A stretch of 64,000 nucleotides of DNA from Halalkalirubrum salinum. Lineage in GTDB: Archaea > Halobacteriota > Halobacteria > Halobacteriales > Haloferacaceae. Where the stretch lies: positions 1 to 64,000 of the forward strand of contig NZ_SRSG01000026.1 in assembly GCF_005543295.1 (NCBI RefSeq), read 5' to 3'. The position numbers were made by a program, and so were the translations under genes. This document shows positions 47,306-55,942 of this stretch, piece after piece. The notes under the pieces are model-generated. The model searched no databases, was not told where the DNA came from, and was given only the letters and a program-made list of their open reading frames with translations. Every line of letters starts with the position of its first letter. The stretch's first letter is position 1.

Positions 47306-49648
47306 ATGAAGGTTGCCGATGCGGTTCCAGAATTCGCCGACGCGTTCGGGTTTTCGGAGTTCAATCGAATGCAGCGCGAGGCGCTGTCTGCACTGCTCGA
47401 CAGCGACGCGAACGTCGTTGCGAGCGCACCAACTGGCTCCGGGAAGACGGCACTCGCTGAGCTCGCAATCTGTAAAACGCTCCAGGACGGCGGGACGGCA
47501 CTGTTTATCGCGCCGCTTCGGGCGCTCACAAACGAAAAAGAGGCTGATTGGGAGCGCTTTGAGTCGCTTGGATACTCGGTGTACGTCGTCACTGGCGAGC
47601 GCGATCTCAATCCCCGCCGGGCCGAACGGGCAGACATTCTCGTGATGACGCCTGAAAAGACCGACTCGGCGACCCGAAAGCACGACTCGCCGCGGTACTC
47701 GTTCATTACCGATATCGACTGCTGTGTTATTGACGAGGTTCACCTGCTGGACTCGGACGGCCGCGGCGGCGTGCTCGAAGTTACCGTCTCGCGGCTCCGG
47801 CGGCTCTGTGCTCCCCGAATTGTCGCGCTGTCGGCCACAATGCCTAACATCGATGATGTGGCCGCGTGGCTCGATGCGCCGCCCGACGCGGTCTTTGCGT
47901 TCGACGAGGACTACCGCCCGGTCGACTTGCACTCGGGCGTACAGACGTACACGCACGGACAGAACGCCTTCGTCGACAAGTACATCCGGCTCTCGAAGGC
48001 GATCGACCTCGCAGAGCCACACATCACCGACGGCGGGCAGGCGCTCGTGTTTGTCTCGTCGCGACAGGACACCGTTCGGGCGGCCCAGAAGGCTCGTGAC
48101 GAGATTGCCGAACGCGATATCCCAATGGGCGCTCGCGGCGACTACGATGTCCACACGGCCGCAAAGGAATTGGACAACGAGACGCTTCGGAAGTCGATCC
48201 CTGACGGCGTCGCGTTTCACCACGCGGGCCTGTCGAAGGGCGATCGCGACCAGGTCGAGGCGTGGTTCAAAGACGGCACTGTTCAGCTGTTGTTTTCGAC
48301 TTCTACGCTCGCGTGGGGCGTGAATCTCCCGGCGCGGTGTGTCGTCATCCGAGACACCAAACACCACGATCCGCTGGAGGGCGAGGTCGACATCAGCCCA
48401 CTCGACATCCTCCAGATGCTCGGGCGGGCTGGGCGGCCGGGCTACGACGACGTGGGCTACGGCTGGGTCGTGTGCGACCGTGGCGACGCCGACAAGTACC
48501 GCACGCTGCTCACCGACGGCACGGAGATCGAGTCGCGACTCGCGGCTGATCTCGACGCTCACCTGAACGCCGAGATCGCCATGGGGACGATCGCCGATCT
48601 CGAGGACGTGCTGTCGTGGCTCGAAACCACGTTCTACTACCAGCGAGCCCGCTCGAAGCCCGAAGAGTACGGTTTCGACGGCCTGCGCGATCGGGTCCGA
48701 TCCTCGCTCGAACGGCTCGTCGATCGCGGCTTCGTCGAGACCGACGACGACCTCGGCATTGACGCCACCGCGCTTGGCCGGCTCACCTCGAAGTACTACC
48801 TCGACCTCGATACCGCCTACGCGTTCCGACAGCTCGCCGATCGCGATCGGCTCACTGCCGACGACATTCTCGAGACGGTCGCTGCGAGCGCGGCCTTCGA
48901 CAGTGTCTCTGCCAGACAAGCCGAATCGGACGCGATCGGAAACGTCCTCCGGGGAGTCGACACTGACCTCGACGACGGCCACCGGAAGGTCCGTGCGATC
49001 TTGGAGGCGAGCATGGCCGATTCGATCCCGGGCGACCTCCGCAGTGACGCATGGATAATCCGCCAGAACGCCCTCCGGCTGCTCGCGGCGCTCGGGGAGT
49101 TTCTGGATCGCTTCTCGGGGCCGCGGGCGGCAAACCTCGCCTGCCGCGTCGAATCGCGAGTCGAAAACGGTGTCGCTGCTTCCGCGGTCGCGCTCACTGC
49201 GATCGACGGCGTCGGCGCGGGGCGTGCAGAGACGCTCGCGAACGCAGGGCTGACCTCGCCGGCAGACGTGCTCGCGGCCGGCCACCGCGAATTGACGAAC
49301 GCCGGATTCTCTGCCGGGGTCGCAACACGAGTCGTCGATGCTGCGGGTGAACTCCCACGGATCGAGGTCGACTGGGGGGTGCTGCCCGACGAGATCGCGA
49401 CCGGCGATAACAAACTGGTCGAGGCAACGATCGAAAACCACGGCGGTGCTGCCCGTGCCGGGATTCGCGTCACAGTCAACGGCGTCGAGATGAGCGAAAC
49501 CACGGCGTATCTCGCCGATCGGACGACGACGCCGATCGCGGCGTTTGGCTCGCCGGCGGCCGACGAACTCGAGTATACGATCGAGGTGACGTTTCCCGAT
49601 CTGCCGCTGTTGCCGGTGCAGGCCTCGCGGACGGTCCGCGTCGAGTGA
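47306..49648 (+). CDS. Ski2-like helicase with Sec63-type module
   Basis: A 780-residue superfamily 2 helicase. Walker A is APTGSGKT (41-48) and the DEVH box is CCVIDEVHLLD (about 140-149). SATMPNIDDVAAWL is motif III, and QMLGRAGRPGYDDVG is motif VI. After the helicase core come a winged helix and ratchet (about 430-560), a helical bundle, helix-hairpin-helix (ALTAIDGVGAGRAETLANAG) and a beta-sandwich of about 80 residues (VEATIENHGGAARAGIRVTV). That order matches the Sec63 module of Brr2/Mer3 and differs from classic Hel308, which ends after the helical domain. Substrate (DNA or RNA) is uncertain. It is followed 68 bp later by the zinc-ribbon gene. Confidence 0.85.
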   Translation: MKVADAVPEFADAFGFSEFNRMQREALSALLDSDANVVASAPTGSGKTALAELAICKTLQDGGTALFIAPLRALTNEKEADWERFESLGYSVYVVTGERDLNPRRAERADILVMTPEKTDSATRKHDSPRYSFITDIDCCVIDEVHLLDSDGRGGVLEVTVSRLRRLCAPRIVALSATMPNIDDVAAWLDAPPDAVFAFDEDYRPVDLHSGVQTYTHGQNAFVDKYIRLSKAIDLAEPHITDGGQALVFVSSRQDTVRAAQKARDEIAERDIPMGARGDYDVHTAAKELDNETLRKSIPDGVAFHHAGLSKGDRDQVEAWFKDGTVQLLFSTSTLAWGVNLPARCVVIRDTKHHDPLEGEVDISPLDILQMLGRAGRPGYDDVGYGWVVCDRGDADKYRTLLTDGTEIESRLAADLDAHLNAEIAMGTIADLEDVLSWLETTFYYQRARSKPEEYGFDGLRDRVRSSLERLVDRGFVETDDDLGIDATALGRLTSKYYLDLDTAYAFRQLADRDRLTADDILETVAASAAFDSVSARQAESDAIGNVLRGVDTDLDDGHRKVRAILEASMADSIPGDLRSDAWIIRQNALRLLAALGEFLDRFSGPRAANLACRVESRVENGVAASAVALTAIDGVGAGRAETLANAGLTSPADVLAAGHRELTNAGFSAGVATRVVDAAGELPRIEVDWGVLPDEIATGDNKLVEATIENHGGAARAGIRVTVNGVEMSETTAYLADRTTTPIAAFGSPAADELEYTIEVTFPDLPLLPVQASRTVRVE

Positions 49649-49716
49649 AAAGTAGGCGTACTTTACTGGCCCTGGTCGCCGGAGATTTACGTACGATCGC
49701 GAGGCCACCCCGCTGT

Positions 49717-50511
49717 ATGTCCGAGACTGTTCGGCTGTTCACCGGCGACTGCACGACGAAATTCGACGGGACGCGGAGCCAGACCCAACGCGGCACGGTC
49801 GTGATCGTGGTCAAGCCCGATCGCACCGTACTCGTCCACGACGCTGACGGCTACCAGCCCGTCGCGTGGCTGACCCGTCCCGACGAACTCACGATTGAGG
49901 AGGACGACGCCGGGTTTTCGATCGTCGCACAGGCAGGCGAGCAGACGCTACGAGTTGTCTCTAATGCAAAGGGCCGTGCGTGGTCTGCGCCGATCGGGGC
50001 GGCCGGCACGCCGATCGGGACCTGTCCGGACTGCTCGGGACCGCTCGTGCGGATTCGCGGTGACGTACGGTGTCTCGACTGCGAGGACCGCTACGGCCTC
50101 CCCTCGGGTGCGGCCATCCTCGACGATACCTGTGAGGCGTGTGGACTACCGAAAATGGCCGTCGAGCGCGGGGAGCGATTCGAACTTTGTGTCGACTACG
50201 CGTGTGAGGGTCTCGCCGATGCCGTCCGCGATCGTTTCGAGGGCGAGTGGGACTGTCCAGATTGTGGCTCGCCGCTGTCGGTGAAAAGCCCAGACGGACG
50301 AATCTTTCTCGGCTGTTCGGCGTATCCGGACTGCGAGACGACGTTTTCGATCCCTTCGGGTACGATCTCAGGAGCCTGTGCTTGTGGGCTCCCCGTGTTC
50401 GACACCCCCGCGGGCGAGCGCTGTCTCGACGGGACCTGTGACCACGGATCGCACGCTACTGACGGCGGTCGACCGTTTTGGCCGTCCGGCGATCGATCGT
50501 CTGCATTGTGA
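49717..50511 (+). CDS. NucS-like N-domain fused to zinc ribbons
   Basis: A 264-residue protein. The N-terminal about 90 residues (GTVVIVVKPDRTVLVHDADG, then QPVAWLTRPDEL) resemble the N-terminal dimerisation/DNA-binding domain of NucS/EndoMS (DUF91). The nuclease domain is absent. Instead there are three to four zinc ribbons: CPDCSGPLVRIRGDVRCLDC, CEACGLPKMAVERG...LCVDYAC, CPDCGSPLSVKSPDG with GCSAYPDC (a topoisomerase I-type C4 ribbon), and CACGLPVFD...CLDGTC. It probably binds nucleic acid; catalysis is not expected. ATG 49717 is used because the NucS-like start follows it. Its 3' end is tandemly duplicated past the stop. Confidence 0.75.
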   Translation: MSETVRLFTGDCTTKFDGTRSQTQRGTVVIVVKPDRTVLVHDADGYQPVAWLTRPDELTIEEDDAGFSIVAQAGEQTLRVVSNAKGRAWSAPIGAAGTPIGTCPDCSGPLVRIRGDVRCLDCEDRYGLPSGAAILDDTCEACGLPKMAVERGERFELCVDYACEGLADAVRDRFEGEWDCPDCGSPLSVKSPDGRIFLGCSAYPDCETTFSIPSGTISGACACGLPVFDTPAGERCLDGTCDHGSHATDGGRPFWPSGDRSSAL

Positions 50512-50572
50512 GTTAGCGGCGATCGTCTGCATTGTGAGTTAGCGGCGATCGTCTGCATTGTGAGTTAGCAGC
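50495..50572. repeat. 26-bp tandem echo of a gene 3' end
   Basis: The unit GATCGTCTGCATTGTGAGTT+AGCGGC is present three times in succession: 50495-50520, 50521-50546 (identical) and 50547-50572 (one change). Two decayed copies follow to about 50,625. The first unit spans the stop codon (TGA at 50509-50511) of the zinc-ribbon gene, so the gene end has been copied three or more times. Confidence 0.9.
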
Positions 50573-50664
50573 GATCGTCCACGCTCTGGGTTGGTGGTGC
50601 TCATCGACGCTATGAGTTGCGGACGATCGGTGCGTCTTTGTCTGCCCAGAACCCCCCTCGGTAC

Positions 50665-51738
50665 ATGGACGGAACCCTCCGCGAGGACGCCGTCGAACTC
50701 GGCGGCAACGCGAAACAGCGGTTCTACGACGCCCGCGGCTACGGCCGACCAGCCGGCGGCGATCGCATCGAACTCACGGCCGTCGAGGCCGCCCACCTGC
50801 TGTTCCGGGGCGACCTCGACGCGGTTGTCGTCGATGGCGATCGCCTCGACTTCGAGCCGTTTTTCATCCACACAGCCGGGGAGACGACCGCGTTCACGAA
50901 GCGCTTTCTCGTCTACTCGGACCTGCGCGATCGCGGTTTTTACCTCTCACCGGCACGGAAGGGCTGGCCTGGTGCGGACGCTCTCGACGAGACGTCTCCG
51001 ATCGACTTCACGGTCTACCCACGCGGCAGCGGGCCCGGCGACGGGTCGGTTGCACACCGGATCTCGGTCCACGGCGAGCGTGAGCGGATCCCAGCCGCCG
51101 GGCTGGCTGGCCGGACGCTTGCGATCGTCGACGAAGAAAGCGAGATCACCTACTTCGAGCTGACGCGCCCGTCGTTCGAGGGGGCCTCGATGTACGAACC
51201 ACCAGAGCCGATCGAGGCCGAACTCATCGGCGATCGGGTTGTCTGCTGGGATCCACCTGACGCAGTCCACGAACGGGGATTCTACGGCCAGCCGCTCTCG
51301 GGACGAGCGGCGATCGTCGAGGGAGCGATCCAGCTGTCATTGGTCGAGGCTGCGGGACTTGCGGCGATCGATCGACTCTCTGTGGCTGGTGAGTCTGATC
51401 CGTACGCGGCGATCGTTGAACGCGGCCGGGCAGTTGAGGGCGAGCGGTTCGATCGCCGGCTCGCAGTGTACGAACACCTTCGCGCACAGGACGTAGTTCC
51501 CAAAACGGGATTCAAATTCGGCGCGGATTTCCGGACGTACGACGCGGTCGAGACGGTCTCGGAGCTGCCACACTCAGAGCGGCTGGTTCGGGTCGTTCCG
51601 CCGGATCACGTTTTCGATCCTAGGGAGCTGTCACTCGACGTCCGACTTGCCGGCGGGGTCCGGAAACGAATGGTTTTTGCGTTGACCGACGCGACAGGAC
51701 AGATAACGTGGCTTTCGGCGAGCCGCTTGACACCATGA
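50665..51738 (+). CDS. endA: tRNA splicing endonuclease
   Basis: A 357-residue homodimeric-type (fused two-repeat) splicing endonuclease that cuts bulge-helix-bulge motifs in archaeal pre-tRNA. The active C-terminal repeat has Tyr in FRTYDAV, His in PHSERLVRVV and Lys in GVRKRMVFALTD. VYEHLRAQDVVPKTGFKFG is the family signature, and the N-terminal repeat keeps only a degenerate copy (VYSDLRDRGFYLSPARKG). ATG 50665 starts directly after the repeat array. The gene overlaps trpS by 4 bp, notable because tRNA-Trp is the best-known intron-containing tRNA of haloarchaea. Confidence 0.93.
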   Translation: MDGTLREDAVELGGNAKQRFYDARGYGRPAGGDRIELTAVEAAHLLFRGDLDAVVVDGDRLDFEPFFIHTAGETTAFTKRFLVYSDLRDRGFYLSPARKGWPGADALDETSPIDFTVYPRGSGPGDGSVAHRISVHGERERIPAAGLAGRTLAIVDEESEITYFELTRPSFEGASMYEPPEPIEAELIGDRVVCWDPPDAVHERGFYGQPLSGRAAIVEGAIQLSLVEAAGLAAIDRLSVAGESDPYAAIVERGRAVEGERFDRRLAVYEHLRAQDVVPKTGFKFGADFRTYDAVETVSELPHSERLVRVVPPDHVFDPRELSLDVRLAGGVRKRMVFALTDATGQITWLSASRLTP

Positions 51739-53339
51739 CCGACGAGGACACCCCAACCGACATCTATGCGGACGGTGGCACAGCAGAAGGAGCCGACAGC
51801 GTCGCCATCGATCCGTGGGGCTCCTCGACGATCGGCGACTACGGGGACCTCTTTTCTGAGTTCGGGATCGAATCCTTCGAGGACGTCCTCGCTGACGTGC
51901 CGTATCCCCACTACCTGATGCGCCGCGGTGTCATCTTTGGGCACCGCGAGTACGATCGTGTCGCCGCGGCGATGGCCAACGACGACCCCTTTGCGGCGCT
52001 GTCTGGGTTCATGCCGACCGGCGATCCCCACATCGGCCACAAGCTCGTTTTCGACGAGCTGATCTGGCATCAACAGCGCGGCGGGGACGTCTACGGGCTC
52101 ATTGCTGATCTCGAGGCACACTCCGCACGCGGGATCAGCTGGCCGGAGATCGACGAGCACGCGAGAAACTACCTGCTCAGCCTGCTCGCGCTCGGGTTCG
52201 ATCCCGACGAAGGGACGCTCTACCGGCAGTCGACGAACCGCGATGTCCAGGACCTGGGCTTCGAGTTGGGCTCGCGGGCGAACTTCTCGGAGTTCGAGGC
52301 GATCTACGGCTTCGACGGCGAGACGAGCGTCTCGCACATGCAAAGCGTCGTAACCCAGATGGCCGACATCCTCTATCCGCAGTTGGCCGACGAGCCGAAG
52401 CCGACCGTCATCCCGGTCGGCCCCGATCAGGACCCACACGTCCGGTTCGCCCGCGATCTGGCCGTCAGAATGCGGTATTTCAAAGTAACTGAGGCGTTCG
52501 CGAGCTTCGAGGCTGACGACGCCGAGCGGGTCCTCCTGGGAGACGCATACGACTCGCTCTCGTCTGAGACGGCCCCTGACGCAGATGGCCATACCGCCGC
52601 CGATGAGCCGGTCCGCTGTGAGGACGCCGCCCAGTGGCTGTCGATGGCCGACATAGACCCAGAGTTCGAGCCCGCCCGCCGATCGGCGATCGGCAAGCTC
52701 GAATCCGCCGGCAAGGAACCGCTTCGCCCTCGCGTGCGGTTCTTCCATCGTCACGGCCCCGAGGCGGCGTTTGAGGCGATGATCGGGGCGATCGACGGTG
52801 AGAAACGCGTCTACGAGGGTCACATCGACTCGTTTGACCTCGATCTCGGAGCCGCTGAGGAGTTGGCCCGCGAGGTCGAACTCGACCACGGCGGCTTTGG
52901 CTTCATGCAGCCGTCGTCGATCTACCACCGATTCATGTCCGGGCTCACCGGCGGGAAGATGTCTTCGTCGATCCCTGCGAGCCACATCTCGCTGCTCGAC
53001 GATCCCGAAGACGGCTACGACAAGGTGAAAGCCGCCTCCACCGGTGGGCGACAGACCGCCGCCGAACAGCGCGAACTCGGCGGCGAGCCCGACAAGTGCC
53101 CCGTCTACGAGCTGTACGCGTACCTCCTCGCTGCGGACGACGACGAGTTCGCAACCCGCGTCTACGAGGAGTGTGCCGGCGGCGATCGACTCTGTGGCGA
53201 TTGTAAAGAACAGGCCGCACAGCTCATGAAGGAGTTCCTCGCCGATCATCACGAAAAACGCGAGGAAGCTGCGGAGCTGCTTTCGGAGCTTGACATCGAT
53301 CTCGATCTCGATCGCCGTGGCCCCGGCGGCGCACACTAA
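51735..53339 (+). CDS. trpS: tryptophanyl-tRNA synthetase
   Basis: A 534-residue class I synthetase of the archaeal/eukaryal type that charges tRNA-Trp. The HIGH-like motif is GFMPTGDPHIGHK, and the KMSKS-like motif is TGGKMSSSIPASH. The N-terminal acidic extension (about 1-70) is longer than in non-halophiles. A possible zinc-like CAGGDRLCGDCKEQ knuckle lies near the C-terminus. ATG 51735 overlaps the endA stop (ATGA), so the start is fixed by translational coupling. It is also the last gene of the run. Confidence 0.96.
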   Translation: MTDEDTPTDIYADGGTAEGADSVAIDPWGSSTIGDYGDLFSEFGIESFEDVLADVPYPHYLMRRGVIFGHREYDRVAAAMANDDPFAALSGFMPTGDPHIGHKLVFDELIWHQQRGGDVYGLIADLEAHSARGISWPEIDEHARNYLLSLLALGFDPDEGTLYRQSTNRDVQDLGFELGSRANFSEFEAIYGFDGETSVSHMQSVVTQMADILYPQLADEPKPTVIPVGPDQDPHVRFARDLAVRMRYFKVTEAFASFEADDAERVLLGDAYDSLSSETAPDADGHTAADEPVRCEDAAQWLSMADIDPEFEPARRSAIGKLESAGKEPLRPRVRFFHRHGPEAAFEAMIGAIDGEKRVYEGHIDSFDLDLGAAEELAREVELDHGGFGFMQPSSIYHRFMSGLTGGKMSSSIPASHISLLDDPEDGYDKVKAASTGGRQTAAEQRELGGEPDKCPVYELYAYLLAADDDEFATRVYEECAGGDRLCGDCKEQAAQLMKEFLADHHEKREEAAELLSELDIDLDLDRRGPGGAH

Positions 53340-53493
53340 TTGTACTCGCTGGCACACTCCTTTCAGCCGCGGATACCGCATTTCGATCGCCGAGGCGCGT
53401 TCTCCGTGCGCTCGTTGATGATGTAACACGGCCGCTGGCTGCTGTCTGTGCCTGGCGCAAACGCTTATCTTTTCAGTTGTGGTATACGTAGCT

Positions 53494-54351
53494 ATGTCCC
53501 TATTCACCCAGATACGTCAACCCGAGTACACCGGCGAGAACCGCTGCATCCCGTGTACGATCGTAAATGTCGCATTGACTGCGATCGGAGCGATTGCGCT
53601 TTTTTTCGTTTCGGTGCCGCTTGCGATCGCCTTCACCCTTGTCGGACTCGGCTCGATCTGGCTCCGTGGGTACCTCGTCCCGGGGACACCCGAGTTGACA
53701 AAGCGATACTTCCCCGACTGGCTGCTCGCACGGTTCGATAAGCTTCCAGCGGACGGCTCGCCGGTCGATCAACCCGATATCGATACCATAGACGACACTG
53801 TCCCCGACGAAGCAGATCTCGTCGATCCCGTCGAGACGCTCCTGTCGGCGGGCGTCATCGAACCCTGCGACGACGACGTCTGTCTCACGGCATCGTTCGC
53901 CGATCGGTGGCGGGCTGCACTCGACGAACTCGAAGCGGATCGTGACGCCCAGGCGGCGGCTATCCATTCACTTCGTGGCCTCCCATCGGCGCAGTCAGTG
54001 ACCCTCGAGACCGACCAGTTCGATCGGCACGTTGCGAGCGCCGACGGCGACCGGATTGCCCGCTGGACGAGCGAAGGGGCATTGCTCGCCGATCTTGCCG
54101 CCCACGAGGTGCTGTCTTCGAGTACCGATATGTGGATGGATATCGTGCCCGTCCAGCGGTTCGCAATTCTCGAAGCATTCCGGTCGTTCCTCGATCGCTG
54201 TCCGGTCTGTGGCGGCGAGGTGGCGATGACTGAAGAGACTGTCAAATCGTGCTGTCGCTCCTGGGATGTCATCGCGGTTGTCTGTGCGGACTGTGAAGAG
54301 CGGTTCCTCGAAGTGGACCCAGATGCGATCGAGGCGGCCGCCGTCGCCTGA
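53494..54351 (+). CDS. membrane protein with C-terminal zinc ribbon
   Basis: A 285-residue protein of unknown function. An N-terminal amphipathic start with CIPCTI precedes one or two hydrophobic segments (about 25-62, LTAIGAIALFFVSVPLAIAF). A cytoplasmic acidic domain follows and ends in a zinc ribbon (CPVCGGEVAMTEE, then CCRSWDVIAVVCADCEERF). Haloarchaea carry such small membrane zinc-ribbon proteins widely. ATG 53494 fits a TATA-like box at about 53,465 (CTTATCTTTTC). It lies alone between trpS and pheS. Confidence 0.65.
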   Translation: MSLFTQIRQPEYTGENRCIPCTIVNVALTAIGAIALFFVSVPLAIAFTLVGLGSIWLRGYLVPGTPELTKRYFPDWLLARFDKLPADGSPVDQPDIDTIDDTVPDEADLVDPVETLLSAGVIEPCDDDVCLTASFADRWRAALDELEADRDAQAAAIHSLRGLPSAQSVTLETDQFDRHVASADGDRIARWTSEGALLADLAAHEVLSSSTDMWMDIVPVQRFAILEAFRSFLDRCPVCGGEVAMTEETVKSCCRSWDVIAVVCADCEERFLEVDPDAIEAAAVA

Positions 54352-54436
54352 TCGCCGCCATTCGGCCGCCGGATAGCCGCTGGCCGGAGTCCGGAACGGA
54401 TAACTGCGGACCCCTCCGTTATGCAATCAAGACAGT

Positions 54437-55942
54437 ATGCGACTTCCAGAATCACAGCTCGCAGTCATGGAAGCTGCGAGCGCGACCGACCCCACGTCCG
54501 TCGACAGCCTGGCCGAGGAAACTGGCCTGAAGCCCGAGACCGTCACCCGGGCGGCGTTTGATCTCCGCGACGAGGGGTTGGTCTCGATCGACGAAACGAC
54601 GGCCACGAGTGCCGAACTCACTGCCGAGGGCGAGACGTACCTGACCGAGGGGCTTCCGGAGGTGCGGCTCTACCGTGCAGCGATCGAGGCGGGCGCAGCC
54701 AATGAGCCCGTCGAGATGGGACAACTGCTCGGTACGGCTGGACTCAAGGGATCGGCGGTCAACATCGCGCTCTCGAACTTCGCCCGCAAAGGGTACGGCT
54801 CGATCGACGCCGGGGCCGTCTCAGCGGATCCCGATGCCGATCCTGACACCGACTCTGAACGCACCGCGCTTGCAGCGATCGCGGACGGCGAGTCCGTCGA
54901 CGACACGGGACTGCTCGAGCAACTCGAACGCCGTGAGCTGCTCGAACGCTCTGAGCGCACGGTCCGATCGGTGACACTCACCGACGATGGCGTGACCGCG
55001 CTGATGGAAGGGATCGAGGCTGCAGAGACGGTCGATCGGCTCACACCCGAACTGCTCACCTCCGGGGAGTGGGAAGATGTCGAATTCACCGAGTACAACG
55101 TCGAGGCCGATGCGCCCGAACTCGACGGCGGCCGGAAACACATCCTCAGACAGACCGCCGATCGGGTCAAGGACGTCCTCGTCGGGATGGGATTCAAAGA
55201 GATGGAGGGGCCACACGCCGACGCGGACTTTTGGATCAACGACTGTCTGTTCATGCCCCAGGACCACCCGGCGCGAACCCACTGGGATCGGTTCGCGCTC
55301 GATGTCGATCCGATCGGGTCGGTGCCCGAAGACCTCGCCGAGCGGGTCGAAGACGCCCACCGAAACGGGGTGAGCGAGGACGGCGACGGCTATCACTCCC
55401 CGTGGAGCCGCGAATTCGCCGAGGCGATCGCGCTGCGCGGGCACACGACCTCGCTGTCGATGCGGTACCTCTCCGGATACGCCGGCGCGGACATCGAGCC
55501 GCCAAAGCGGTATTTTTCGGTCGAGAAGGTCTACCGTAACGACACGCTCGATCCGACCCACCTCCTCGAGTTCTTCCAGATCGAGGGCTGGGTGATGGCC
55601 GAGGATCTCTCGGTTCGTGACCTGATGGGCACCTTCGAGGAGTTCTATGCCCAGTTCGGGATTACCGATCTGGAGTTCAAACCCCACTACAATCCCTACA
55701 CGGAGCCGTCCTTCGAGCTGTTCGGGACGCACCCGACGACCGGCGAACTGGTCGAGATCGGCAACTCCGGGATGTTCCGCGCGGAGGTGCTCGAACCGCT
55801 CGGAATCGAAGTCGACGTGATGGCGTGGGGGCTCGCACTCGAGCGGCTGCTCATGTTGATGTACGGCTTCGAGGATATCCGCGACGTTCACGGAACGTTG
55901 TGTGACCTGCAGTTGCTTCGCGAAACGGAGGTGCTCTACTGA
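54437..55942 (+). CDS. pheS: phenylalanyl-tRNA synthetase alpha subunit
   Basis: A 501-residue catalytic subunit of the (alpha-beta)2 enzyme. The N-terminal about 230 residues hold winged-helix DNA/tRNA-binding-like repeats (AVMEAASATDPTSVDSLAEE, LLGTAGLKGSAVNIALSNFA). The class II core follows: VLVGMGFKEMEGPH (motif 1), YFSVEKVYRNDTLDPTHL (motif 2), and MAWGLALERLLML (motif 3). The long acidic linker (about 130-165) is haloarchaeal. It shares one base with pheT (TGATG), so the two are coupled. Confidence 0.95.
   Translation: MRLPESQLAVMEAASATDPTSVDSLAEETGLKPETVTRAAFDLRDEGLVSIDETTATSAELTAEGETYLTEGLPEVRLYRAAIEAGAANEPVEMGQLLGTAGLKGSAVNIALSNFARKGYGSIDAGAVSADPDADPDTDSERTALAAIADGESVDDTGLLEQLERRELLERSERTVRSVTLTDDGVTALMEGIEAAETVDRLTPELLTSGEWEDVEFTEYNVEADAPELDGGRKHILRQTADRVKDVLVGMGFKEMEGPHADADFWINDCLFMPQDHPARTHWDRFALDVDPIGSVPEDLAERVEDAHRNGVSEDGDGYHSPWSREFAEAIALRGHTTSLSMRYLSGYAGADIEPPKRYFSVEKVYRNDTLDPTHLLEFFQIEGWVMAEDLSVRDLMGTFEEFYAQFGITDLEFKPHYNPYTEPSFELFGTHPTTGELVEIGNSGMFRAEVLEPLGIEVDVMAWGLALERLLMLMYGFEDIRDVHGTLCDLQLLRETEVLY

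Noticed and set aside
47096-49708. Leftward open frame that would extend the amylase gene by about 870 codons
   Set aside because: It is antisense to the helicase gene, rich in Arg/Asp shadow sequence, and places a Tat signal in the middle of the chain. The Tat signal shows the real start at 47095.
50495-50572. Could the short repeats be a CRISPR array?
   Set aside because: Units are contiguous without unique spacers, contain a stop codon of a gene, and no cas gene is present. The same holds for 11,837, 28,483 and 33,751.
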